From: Chloroflexota bacterium
GTDB taxonomy: Bacteria > Chloroflexota > Dehalococcoidia > UBA3495
NCBI GenBank assembly: GCA_022563275.1
Contig: JADFNR010000076.1
Location: 1 to 10,243 of the forward strand
Length of the DNA: 10,243 nt
Direction: 5' to 3'
The position numbers and the translations under genes are program-made. The notes below the pieces were generated by a model. The model had not been told where the DNA came from. It did not search any database and worked only from the letters and a program-made list of their open reading frames with translations. Positions 1-6,755 of the stretch are shown here, piece by piece. The first letter of the stretch is position 1. Each line of letters starts with the position of its first letter.

Positions 1-905
1 GCGGCAGCGCCGTGGTCACCGCCCGGGGCATCCACATCCTGCTGGCCGAGAAAGCCACGGCCCAGGAACTGTGCACCCAATACCCCGAGGGAAAGCCCCC
101 GGTCAGCCCCCGGTTGATGGCGCCCAAGATTCCCAACTTCATCGTCCTCACAACCGCCACCACCGCGGCCACCCGCGCCGGAACCGCACTCATCGACCCG
201 GAATCGGGCCACCGGCTGGAGTTGTTCGACCCCAAAACCCGCCCGGCCGCCGTGATCTGGGACGACCAGGCCCTGCTGACGGCCTCGCCCTGGCTCTGCC
301 TCAACGCCACCGCGTCGTGCTTCACCGGAGTGGCTTCTGCTCTGCAACGCACGGGCCTGAATCCCCTGGCGGAAAGTGACCTGCTGGAGGCCCTGCGGCT
401 GCTGCTGGACAATCTCCCCCTGGTCAACTCCGATCCTGATAACCCGGCGGTGCGCATCAATCTTTGCGCCGCGGCTTTTCTCTACAACCGCGCCACCGAC
501 GCCGGGGCCGGAGGCAGCGCACTGGGAGTGGTCACCGCCCTGGCCCACTCGCTGGACACCCGATACCCTGAATGCGGCCACGGGGACGCCTACTCCATCC
601 TGACCGCCCCCGGCATGCGTTTTAACCTGGAGTCCAACGCCGCCGGACAGGCCCGGTTCGCCCAGGCCATGGGGGTCCGGAAAGAGGGGATGGACGACCG
701 GCAAGCCGCGGCGGCAGCCGCCGACGCCATCGAGTCGCTATTCAAGGGTCTGGGCCTGCCGGTTAGGCTGAGCGAGGTGGGCGTCGCCGCAGACGGCATC
801 GGCCTCATCGCCGAGGACGCCATGACCGATTTCGGGCTCCACCGCAACGTCCGCAAGATTCAGAACGTGGACGAGTTGAAGGGCATCCTGAACACGGTTA
901 GGTAA
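1..905 (+). CDS. Iron-alcohol-dehydrogenase-fold protein with atypical metal site (5' partial)
   Basis: The frame is open from base 3 and runs to a TAA at 903-905, so about 301 C-terminal residues of a family usually near 380-400 are present. The first residues (GSAVVTARGI) match the end of the family's GGGS-x-x-D-x-A-K nucleotide-binding motif. Further matches are PKIPNFIVLTTAT, an ALID stretch, PAAVIWDDQALL, ALAHSL and GHGDAYSIL. Family members are dehydrogenases or reductases acting on alcohols, aldehydes or maleylacetate with NAD(P). The canonical iron ligands, Asp and His in DAxxH, then His in HxxAH and PHG, are mostly gone. The first motif reads LNATASC, the second has Thr in TALAH, and only the second His of that motif and an offset His in CGHGDA remain. 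The GTGSE motif is also altered, to TTAAT. Maleylacetate reductases similarly carry Asn at the first position, so a metal-independent reductase is possible. The GMC oxidoreductase follows 109 bases downstream on the same strand. The fold call is firm; the substrate is unknown. Confidence 0.8.
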   Translation, partial: GSAVVTARGIHILLAEKATAQELCTQYPEGKPPVSPRLMAPKIPNFIVLTTATTAATRAGTALIDPESGHRLELFDPKTRPAAVIWDDQALLTASPWLCLNATASCFTGVASALQRTGLNPLAESDLLEALRLLLDNLPLVNSDPDNPAVRINLCAAAFLYNRATDAGAGGSALGVVTALAHSLDTRYPECGHGDAYSILTAPGMRFNLESNAAGQARFAQAMGVRKEGMDDRQAAAAAADAIESLFKGLGLPVRLSEVGVAADGIGLIAEDAMTDFGLHRNVRKIQNVDELKGILNTVR

Positions 906-914
906 CGGGATCCT

Positions 915-948
915 CCGGCCAAATGATTATTTGCCGGTGTAAATTTAC
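915..948 (+). promoter_or_regulatory. Hairpin followed by a perfect 10-base palindrome upstream of the GMC gene
   Basis: Bases 915-937 form a stem of CCGGC(C)AAAT against ATTTGCCGG, with one bulged C and a GATT loop. Immediately after it, 939-948 reads GTAAATTTAC, a perfect palindrome. The element begins 10 bases past the stop of the Fe-ADH-like gene and ends 66 bases before the GMC start. There is no run of T after the stem, so it is not a canonical intrinsic terminator. An operator site or a weak terminator for the upstream gene are both possible. The pairing is seen; the role is inferred. Confidence 0.35.
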
Positions 949-1014
949 GGGTTGGGCTTGCCGGCCCAAAACCCCGGCGACCCGAATCCAAATACAAAAT
1001 TCCAGGGAGGCAGG

Positions 1015-2565
1015 ATGAAATACGACTACATCATTGTTGGCGCCGGCTCGGCCGGCAGCGTGGTGGCCACCAGGCTTTCCGAAGACCCGGACAAGACAAT
1101 TCTGCTGTTGGAGGCGGGTCCGGACTACCCTGACTTCGAGCACCTGCCCGATGACCTCAAGAAGGGCTACAACGTCTGGCGGTCGGCCTACGGACCCCAT
1201 AGCTGGGACTACCGCGCCACCGCCACCCCGCAGCAGCCAGAACCCATCATCATCCCCAGGGGCAAGGCCACCGGCGGCTCCAGCGCCATCAACGGCCAGG
1301 TGGTGTTCCGAGGCCTGCCCGAGGACTACGACCAGTGGGCCGAGTGGGGCAACGACGAATGGGCCTACACCAAGATTCTGCCCTACTTCCGCAAGATGGA
1401 GAACGACTGGGACTTCCCCGGCGACGACTTTCACGGCAACGATGGCCCTCTGCCCGTGAGACGTTTCAAACGTGAGGAATGGATCCCCATCGCTGAAGGG
1501 TTCTATCAGGCCTGTGTGGGCGTGGGCTTCCCCGAGGACCCCGACCAGAATAACCCCGACTCCACCGGCGTGGCGGCCCGTCCTCTGAACAACATCGACG
1601 GTGTCCGCATGAGCACCGCCCTGACCTATCTGAACCTGGCCCGGCACCGGCTCAACATCACCATCCGCGGCGGTGTCGCCATCAGACGGGTCCTGTTCCA
1701 GGGCAACCGTGCTGTCGGCGTCGAAGCTGAGAGCGGCGGCGAAGTGTTCAACGTTGAAGGGAGCGAGATAATCCTCTCCGGAGGCGCCATCGGCTCACCA
1801 CAGGTCCTGCTGCTCTCGGGCGTGGGCCCGGCTAAGGAGCTGGAGCGCTTGGGCATCAACGTGGTGCGGGACCTGCCCGGCGTGGGCAAGAACCTGCGGG
1901 ACCACCCGGCGGCCTACATGCTGTTCAAGGGAGAAGGCGAGTCCCCGGACATCGACACTCCAAGCCTGCAAGTGGGCCTGCGATTCAGCCTTCCCGGCTC
2001 GCCCACCCGTGGCGATTTCCAGATGACGCCCACGTTGATGAGCAGTGAGCACCGCCCCGCCAGCGTGACCTATGAGGGAGATACCTTCCATTTTGGGATC
2101 AGTGTCGGCTTGCAGAACGCCAGGTCAGCCGGCGAGCTTTACCTCAACTCCACCGACCCCCACGAGCAACCCTACTTGAACTACGACCTTTTCTCGGATT
2201 CGTCCGACCGGGAGCGGATGCGCGGCGCGCTGCGCAAAGCGGGGGAGGTAGCCGAACACCCGGCCTTCGCGGCCCATGTAGTCGAACAGGTAAACCCCAC
2301 CAAAGAGGTACTGGCCGACGACGCCGCATTGGACGATTGGATCATGACCAATTGCTACACGCAGCACCATATCTCGGGCACTTGCAAGATGGGGCCAAGC
2401 TCCGACCCGATGGCCGTCGTCGATCAGTACGGCCACGTTCACGGACTGGAAGGGTTGCGGGTCGTTGACGCATCGGTCATGCCCGACGTGATCCGGGCCA
2501 ACACCAACGCCACCACAATAATGATCGCCGAACGGGTTTCAGATTGGATCAAAGAGGGCAAATAA
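1015..2565 (+). CDS. GMC-family FAD-dependent oxidoreductase (choline/alcohol dehydrogenase-like)
   Basis: This 516-residue flavoprotein belongs to the glucose-methanol-choline family, which oxidises primary alcohols using FAD; 500-560 residues is usual. The FAD dinucleotide motif GAGSAGSVVATRLSED lies at residues 9-24, followed by LLLEAGP. GMC signature 1 (GKATGGSSAING) starts near residue 83 and signature 2 (GGAIGSPQVLLLSGVGP) spans about 256-272. The active-site base is probably His452 in HHISGTCKMG, with partner Asn496 or Asn498 in ANTNATT, the His-Asn arrangement of choline oxidase-type enzymes. The family usually has Pro after this His; here it is Ile. No signal peptide or membrane segment is seen, so a cytoplasmic location is likely. 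The ATG at 1015 is preferred over an in-frame start at 952, because GGGAGG (1005-1010) lies just upstream and the FAD motif then sits at its usual distance from the N-terminus. The substrate cannot be assigned. Pairing with the upstream dehydrogenase-like gene suggests alcohol or aldehyde catabolism. Confidence 0.93.
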   Translation: MKYDYIIVGAGSAGSVVATRLSEDPDKTILLLEAGPDYPDFEHLPDDLKKGYNVWRSAYGPHSWDYRATATPQQPEPIIIPRGKATGGSSAINGQVVFRGLPEDYDQWAEWGNDEWAYTKILPYFRKMENDWDFPGDDFHGNDGPLPVRRFKREEWIPIAEGFYQACVGVGFPEDPDQNNPDSTGVAARPLNNIDGVRMSTALTYLNLARHRLNITIRGGVAIRRVLFQGNRAVGVEAESGGEVFNVEGSEIILSGGAIGSPQVLLLSGVGPAKELERLGINVVRDLPGVGKNLRDHPAAYMLFKGEGESPDIDTPSLQVGLRFSLPGSPTRGDFQMTPTLMSSEHRPASVTYEGDTFHFGISVGLQNARSAGELYLNSTDPHEQPYLNYDLFSDSSDRERMRGALRKAGEVAEHPAFAAHVVEQVNPTKEVLADDAALDDWIMTNCYTQHHISGTCKMGPSSDPMAVVDQYGHVHGLEGLRVVDASVMPDVIRANTNATTIMIAERVSDWIKEGK

Positions 2566-2609
2566 ACTCGCCGTCGTAGGCGGTGGCGCCATCGTCAATC
2601 GCGCACGAC

Positions 2610-2655
2610 CGGTGTAGGGGCATCCTGATGCCATCGGGACCGTGCCCCTACGCCG
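2610..2655. repeat. Long two-tier inverted repeat (REP/MITE-like hairpin)
   Basis: The outer arms CGGTGTAGGGGCA (2610-2622) and TGCCCCTACGCCG (2643-2655) pair over 13 bases with a single G-T wobble. Inside, CCTGAT (2624-2629) pairs with ATCGGG (2633-2638) around a 3-base GCC loop, so almost the whole 46 bases folds into one hairpin. It sits 45 bases after the GMC stop and 124 bases before fumC. GTAGGGGC/GCCCCTAC arms resemble short dispersed palindromes that I recall from Chloroflexota and other environmental genomes, but only one copy is present here. It could also act as a transcript 3' end for the GMC gene, although no T-run follows. Confidence 0.55.
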
Positions 2656-2696
2656 CAGGCACCGCCGTTCGCGCCCTCGCCGGAATGACCTCGTAC

Positions 2697-2735
2697 TACC
2701 CAACCGCCGCAGCAGCGGCTAGAATCAGGTTGGTA
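2697..2735 (+). other. Structured spacer element upstream of fumC
   Basis: The outer arms TACC(C)AACC (2697-2705) and GGTTGGTA (2728-2735) enclose a perfect inner hairpin, GCCGC-AGCA-GCGGC (2706-2719). An 8-base asymmetric bulge, TAGAATCA, lies between the inner hairpin and the right outer arm. TAGAAT in that bulge resembles a -10 box, but no -35 box stands at a suitable distance. The element ends 43 bases before the fumC start. It might be a 5' leader structure or a weak terminator. I see nothing else functional in the 2566-2778 spacer apart from this and the repeat-like hairpin. Confidence 0.3.
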
Positions 2736-2778
2736 CAGCCAAATTCCCACGGCGCACTAGAAACCAGGACGGTACAAC

Positions 2779-4203
2779 ATGTCCACGCCTCCCAATATGA
2801 GGATCGAACGGGACTCCATGGGTGAGATGGAAGTCCCAGCCGACGCCCTGTACGGAGCGTCAACCATGCGGGCGGTGTTGAACTTCCCCATCAGCGGCCT
2901 GGTCTTCCCCCGTTCGTTCATCCGGGCCCTGGGCCTGGTGAAACAGGCCGCGGCCAAGACCAACATGGCCCTGGGCCTGCTGGATGAGAAGACTGGAAAC
3001 GCCGTGGTATCGGCCGCGCAAGAGGTCATCGACGGCACGCTGGACGAGCAGTTCGTTCTGGACATCTTCCAGACCGGCTCCGGCACCTCCACCAACACCA
3101 ACGCCAACGAGGTCATCGCCAACCGGGCCAGCCAGATCCTGGGCGGAGACCTGGGCTCCAAACTGGTCCACCCCAACGACCATGTGAACATGGGCCAGTC
3201 CTCCAACGACGTCATACCCACGTCCATCCACCTGGCGGCGCTGCTCTCCATCAAAGAGGACCTGATTCCGGCCCTGGAATTTCTGGCCGATGAACTGAAC
3301 AAGAAATCGGACGAGTTCTGGCCCATCGTCAAAACCGGCCGCACCCACCTGCAGGACGCAACGCCGGTCCGGTTGGGGCAGGAGTTCAAGGGATTCGCCG
3401 GGCAGGCCGAATACAGCGTGCAGCGGCTGCACCGGGCCCAAGAGGCGCTGGCCGAGGTTGCCCTGGGCGGCACCGCGGTGGGCACCGGCGTGAACACCCA
3501 TGTGGAATTCTCCGCCCGGACCTGCAAGACCGTCTCTGAGGCTTCCGGAGTGCTGATCAAGGAAACGGCCAACCACTTCCAGGCCCAGTCCACGCTGGAC
3601 GCGCTGGTTGAGGCCAGCGGAGTGCTCAAAACCGTCGCCATCAGCCTGCACAAGATCGCCAACGACATCCGGTTCATCGCCTCGGGGCCTCGGGCGGGAC
3701 TGGGGGAGATCGCTCTGCCGGAGGTGCAGCCGGGCAGTTCCATCATGCCGGGCAAGATAAACCCGGTGATCTCGGAATCGGTGATCCAGGTGGTGGCCCA
3801 GGTGGTGGGCAACGACGCCACGGTGGCGCTTGCCGGCCAGGGTGGTTACTTCGAGTTGAACACCATGATGCCGGTGGCGGCCTACAACATCCTGCAGTCG
3901 ATCGCGCTTTTGGCCGCCTCGGCCCACAACTTCGCCGATCAGTGCGTCAAGGGGATCACGGCCACCAGCGTGGGGCCGGACATGGTGGAGAAAGGGTTGA
4001 TGCTGGGAACGGCCCTGGCCCCGGCCATCGGCTACGACGCGGCGGCGGCCATCGCCAAGGAAGCATCGGCCAAAGGCACGACCATCAGAGAGATGGCCAA
4101 AGAGAAGACCGATCTTTCCGATGCTGAATTGGACGAACTGCTCAACCTGGAGAATATGACCGAGCCGGGCATCGGGGCCGGAGGCGCCGGGGGCGGGGGC
4201 TAG
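2779..4203 (+). CDS. fumC: Class II fumarate hydratase
   Basis: This enzyme interconverts fumarate and L-malate in the TCA cycle as a cytoplasmic homotetramer that needs no iron-sulfur cluster. The product is 474 residues against about 460-470 usually. Visible marks are the B-site loop HPNDHVN from His131, which separates fumarase from aspartase (usually HPNDDVN), and SSNDVIPTS. Catalytic His190 lies in TGRTHLQDATP and catalytic Ser320 in the lyase signature GSSIMPGKINP. QGGYFELN and other C-terminal motifs are also intact. The substrate motif reads TSTNTNANEVIANRA, with Thr where many homologues have Met. The ATG at 2779 is preceded by AGGA about ten bases upstream; a second Met at residue 7 is a possible alternative start. 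The protein ends in a glycine-rich tail (GIGAGGAGGGG), which is unusual. The gene stands alone and converges with the HTH gene across 27 bases. Confidence 0.96.
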   Translation: MSTPPNMRIERDSMGEMEVPADALYGASTMRAVLNFPISGLVFPRSFIRALGLVKQAAAKTNMALGLLDEKTGNAVVSAAQEVIDGTLDEQFVLDIFQTGSGTSTNTNANEVIANRASQILGGDLGSKLVHPNDHVNMGQSSNDVIPTSIHLAALLSIKEDLIPALEFLADELNKKSDEFWPIVKTGRTHLQDATPVRLGQEFKGFAGQAEYSVQRLHRAQEALAEVALGGTAVGTGVNTHVEFSARTCKTVSEASGVLIKETANHFQAQSTLDALVEASGVLKTVAISLHKIANDIRFIASGPRAGLGEIALPEVQPGSSIMPGKINPVISESVIQVVAQVVGNDATVALAGQGGYFELNTMMPVAAYNILQSIALLAASAHNFADQCVKGITATSVGPDMVEKGLMLGTALAPAIGYDAAAAIAKEASAKGTTIREMAKEKTDLSDAELDELLNLENMTEPGIGAGGAGGGG

Positions 4204-4213
4204 TCTCTACTCA

Positions 4214-4254
4214 CCCTGTTTCAGGTCTTCTTAGAACAGGGGCAGGCCCTGTTC
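4214..4254. terminator. Candidate 3' hairpins between convergent fumC and the HTH gene
   Basis: Three arms overlap here: CCCTGTT (4214-4220), GAACAGGG (4234-4241) and CCCTGTTC (4247-4254). The middle arm can pair with either flank. With the right arm it makes a perfect 8-bp stem with a 5-base loop; with the left it makes a 7-bp stem with a 14-base loop. The position between two convergent genes suits transcript ending on either strand, but neither side has a good T-run. The right-hand stem lies inside the last codons of the HTH gene. Confidence 0.4.
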
Positions 4255-4626
4255 CGTGGCTTTCATCAGGCATTCAAGGCAACGGTCAGCCTCGGCATGG
4301 CCCACAGAGGACCAGAGGTTCTCCGACCGGCGTCCGCAGAGATAGTCGGGCTCGACGTTTTCGATTCCCGTGTTCGCCAGATAGTGGACAGACCCGGTCT
4401 TTCTCTCGTTCGCCCACCACCAGCGGGTGATGCTTTTGTCCAGGTCGTCCAGGTAGGTCTTGAACTTGTCTTGCCAGCCGTCCTCGGGCATCTCCACAAG
4501 CCAACGGCCATTCTCCGAGCCCGCGTCTCGCTCGGCCTTCAGTTCGCCGCTCCTGATATATTCCCGGATATCGCGCTGGGAGATATTCAGACGGCGGGAA
4601 GCATCTTGGATCGTTAGTTTTTCCAC
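4231..4626 (-). CDS. Small HTH (excisionase/MerR-like) protein with putative zinc-binding C-terminus
   Basis: No characterised homologue is recognised. Residues about 4-45 of the 131 look like a HTH_17/excisionase-type winged helix: LTIQDASRRLNISQRDIREYIRSG, then a basic wing region ending GRWLVEMP. The middle (about 51-72) is charged and carries a WWW run. The C-terminal part contains His81, Cys97 in LCGRR, and Cys116/Cys119 in CLEC. The spacing H-x15-C-x18-CxxC could form a zinc site; this is an inference from residue pattern only. I choose GTG at 4624-4626 because GGAG (4632-4635) lies five bases upstream. A TTG at 4648-4650 would add eight residues with no clear ribosome site. It lies 69 bases downstream of the ilvB stop on the same strand with no evident terminator between, so co-transcription under the T-box is plausible. 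It may be a DNA-binding regulator; target unknown. Confidence 0.72.
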   Translation of the reverse strand: MEKLTIQDASRRLNISQRDIREYIRSGELKAERDAGSENGRWLVEMPEDGWQDKFKTYLDDLDKSITRWWWANERKTGSVHYLANTGIENVEPDYLCGRRSENLWSSVGHAEADRCLECLMKATEQGLPLF

Positions 4627-4695
4627 ACGGACTCCGATTGATCTATCCAAACGCGGGTCAGATACTGGTCAGGGCGAAGCCGATTCCCAGCGACG

Positions 4696-6393
4696 TCAGA
4701 TCACGGGGTTTCTGGCCATGGCCGGGTCTTCAATGGTGTCGGCCAGGGAGCCGCCGGGTGGGACCATGGGATAGACGTTCGTGGTCGAGTCTACCACGAA
4801 CTCGATCAGGAACGGCCCGTCGTGGGCCTGGGCTTGGCGCAGGGCGGGCATAACGTCTTCCTGCTCCGTGACCCGGACCGCGCCCACTCCGTAGGCCTCG
4901 GCCAGCTTGATGAAGTCGGGGCCGGGCACCGGCACCGCCTTCAGGTGGTTCTCGAAGTACATCTCCTGCCACTGCCGCACCATTCCCAGGTGCCCATTGT
5001 TGATCAGGGCGATCTTCACCGGAAGTTTCTCTTCCGAGATTGTCACCAATTCTTGCAGCGTCATCTGGAAGCCGCCGTCTCCGGCGATGGTCCAGACCGG
5101 GGCGCCTGGTCTGCCCACCTGGGCGCCGAGCGACGCCGGCAGCTCGAAACCCATGGCCCCCAGTCCGCCGGAGGAGACGAATGAATTGGACTGGTTGAAT
5201 GACAGGAATTGGGCGGCCCACATCTGGTGCTGGCCCACCCCCGTGACCACGATGGTCTCCGGGTCTTCTTGAAGCAACGTATCCAGGTTGCTCATCACGT
5301 GTTGCGGCAGCAGTGTGTCGCTGGGTGGAATGGCCAATGATGGGTGGTCCCGCTTCAGGTCCTCGATGTACTGCATCCAATCGGGCCGCGGTGTGTTGCT
5401 CACCAGTGGCACCAGCTTTTGGAGCAGGGCTTTGGCGTCGCCGACTATCGCCACCTCCACCGGCACGTTGCGTCCGATCTGGGTGGGGTCGATGTCCATG
5501 TGGATGATTCGCGCGTGGGGGGCGAAGGTGTCCACCTTGCCGGTTACCCGGTCGTCGAACCGCATGCCCACGCCGATGATCAGGTCGGCTTGGTCCACCG
5601 AAATGTTGGACCAGTACATGCCGTGCATCCCTAGCATGCCCATGCTCAGGGGATGGCCGCCGGGGAAACTCCCCAGTCCCAGCAGAGTGGTGATCACCGG
5701 GATGCCGGATTGTTCCGCCAAGGATTTGAGTTCTTGATTGGCCCCTGAGGTCATTACGCCGTGGCCGCTGATGATCACGGGCCGTTCGGCTTCGTTGATC
5801 AGCCGGGCCGCTTCTTTGATCCTCTCCAGGGCCTCCTGGGAGACCTCCGGCACCGGGACGGCGGTCACCTCGGGGAACACGGCTTCGGTGAGTTCAAGCT
5901 GCACGTCTCTGGGAACGTCGATCAGCACCGGACCCGGACGGCCTTCCTGGGCGATGTAGAAAGCCTCCCGGACCGTGTCGGCCAAGTCCGCGGGATTCAT
6001 CACCATGAACGCCTTCTTGGTGCAGGACGCGGCGATGGAGCAGATGTCGCACTCCTGAAACGCCTCCGTCCCCAACGACGCGCGGGAGACCTGGCCGGTG
6101 ATGGCGACCATGGGCACCGAATCGGCCTTGGCCCCCATGATGCCGGTGACCAGGTTGGTTGCGCCGGGTCCGGAGGTGGCGACACAAACGCCGACCTTGC
6201 CGGTGACCCTGGAGTAGCCGTCGGCGGCGTGGGCGGCGGCCTGTTCGTGCCGCACCAGGATATGACGCAGTTGAGGGTAGGACCAGAGAGCGTCGTAGAA
6301 GGGAAGGATAGCCCCGCCGGGATGGCCGAAGATTACTTCGACTCCCTCCCGGAGCAGGCTTTCGCACATTATTTCCGCACCCTTTAGTTTCAT
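4696..6393 (-). CDS. ilvB: Acetolactate synthase (acetohydroxyacid synthase), catalytic large subunit
   Basis: This ThDP-, Mg- and FAD-dependent enzyme condenses pyruvate with pyruvate or 2-oxobutyrate, the first common step to valine, leucine and isoleucine. The product has 565 residues, normal for the family. Glu50 in RHEQAAAHAADGYSR is the catalytic glutamate. GMRFDDRVTGK matches the anabolic, FAD-binding form. The ThDP motif runs from GDG at about 438 to NN at 465-466, followed by the conserved Trp475 in RQWQEMYF. The C-terminus has VYPMVPPGGSL as usual. Ser103 in GQVSRASLG replaces the Pro found in plant enzymes (Arabidopsis Pro197). The ATG at 6393 gives the expected MKLKGAEI N-terminus; an upstream in-frame extension would run through the T-box terminator. 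GGAGG at 6407-6411 is 13 bases from the ATG, rather far, and a CTTTCTC/GAGAAAG hairpin (6425-6443) lies just above it. The regulatory partner ilvN is not the next gene. Confidence 0.97.
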   Translation of the reverse strand: MKLKGAEIMCESLLREGVEVIFGHPGGAILPFYDALWSYPQLRHILVRHEQAAAHAADGYSRVTGKVGVCVATSGPGATNLVTGIMGAKADSVPMVAITGQVSRASLGTEAFQECDICSIAASCTKKAFMVMNPADLADTVREAFYIAQEGRPGPVLIDVPRDVQLELTEAVFPEVTAVPVPEVSQEALERIKEAARLINEAERPVIISGHGVMTSGANQELKSLAEQSGIPVITTLLGLGSFPGGHPLSMGMLGMHGMYWSNISVDQADLIIGVGMRFDDRVTGKVDTFAPHARIIHMDIDPTQIGRNVPVEVAIVGDAKALLQKLVPLVSNTPRPDWMQYIEDLKRDHPSLAIPPSDTLLPQHVMSNLDTLLQEDPETIVVTGVGQHQMWAAQFLSFNQSNSFVSSGGLGAMGFELPASLGAQVGRPGAPVWTIAGDGGFQMTLQELVTISEEKLPVKIALINNGHLGMVRQWQEMYFENHLKAVPVPGPDFIKLAEAYGVGAVRVTEQEDVMPALRQAQAHDGPFLIEFVVDSTTNVYPMVPPGGSLADTIEDPAMARNPVI

Positions 6394-6467
6394 AGCGTTT
6401 CGGCAGCCTCCATCAATGGTAGGACTTTCTCCTGCAGAGAAAGGCGCCGGGAGCGCGGCCGGGCAAT

Positions 6468-6498
6468 AAAAAAGCCCCATCCCACATAGGGACGGGAC
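6468..6498 (-). terminator. Intrinsic terminator of the ilvB T-box leader
   Basis: Read on the minus strand, GTCCCGTCCC (6498-6489) pairs with GGGATGGGGC (6483-6474) over 10 bp, with two G-T wobbles and a 5-base TATGT loop. Six T residues follow (6473-6468). It lies 11 bases after the T-box core and ends 74 bases before the ilvB ATG. It is the default OFF structure of the riboswitch. Confidence 0.92.
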
Positions 6499-6744
6499 GT
6501 TACATTCCCGCGGTACCACCCTAATTATCCCGAGTCAATCGGGACCTCTCTAGCAGGACACCAACATGTCCCGTCTTTTATAACGGGGGAACGAACCCCG
6601 GCCTGGTCTACTGGCCCTCTCTCATCTTCAGAGGGGTTTCAACTGGCGGCTCCGGAGGGATTTTCAGTCAGCTTCGGCGCGCCTGCTTTCACCGTACCAG
6701 GCTCGCTAGGCGCCTAACCCTGCCTACTCGTCTCCATCATAGCC
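6468..6744 (-). ncRNA. T-box riboswitch controlling ilvB, probable isoleucine specifier
   Basis: On the minus strand the 14-base T-box core AGGGTGGTACCGCG lies at 6522-6509; its TGGT should pair with the acceptor end of uncharged tRNA. Upstream is a stem I layout. It starts with base GGCT (6744-6741) and a kink-turn-like ATGAT, then GGAG pairing with CTCC. The specifier-loop AGTA (6728-6725) follows, then apical AGCGAGCC (6707-6700) and GGTGAAAG (6693-6686) closed by GCCTG/CAGGC. On the 3' side of the specifier loop is GAAAATCC, in which ATC (6661-6659) best fits as an isoleucine specifier. The base after it is C rather than the usual purine, so the register is a reasoned guess. Other hairpins and an intrinsic terminator follow. 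In this class, uncharged tRNA stabilises the antiterminator and lets transcription enter ilvB. The identity of the element is firm; the specifier is less so. Confidence 0.93.
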
Positions 6745-6755
6745 TTTGAACTAAA

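Noticed and set aside
898..1647. A 249-residue open frame on the minus strand opposite the GMC gene
   Set aside because: It is antisense to a strongly conserved FAD-binding region. Its Val/Gly/His-rich composition is typical of reverse frames of GC-rich genes, and no domain is recognised.
2583..2825. An 80-residue plus-strand frame in the GMC-fumC spacer
   Set aside because: It runs through the long inverted repeat and into the fumC coding sequence in another frame, and has no ribosome site or recognisable domain.
2757..3927. Two long minus-strand frames (354 and 355 residues) opposite fumC
   Set aside because: Both lie opposite a complete fumarase with all catalytic motifs. They overlap each other in different frames and match no family I recognise.
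4231..4626. Mobile-element origin of the HTH protein, as a phage-like excisionase
   Set aside because: There is no integrase, attachment-site repeat or other mobile gene nearby. The HTH type alone is not enough to call a mobile element.
6394..6519. N-terminal extension of ilvB by 42 residues
   Set aside because: The extension would translate through the T-box terminator and part of the T-box core. The family start MKLKGAEI is at 6393.
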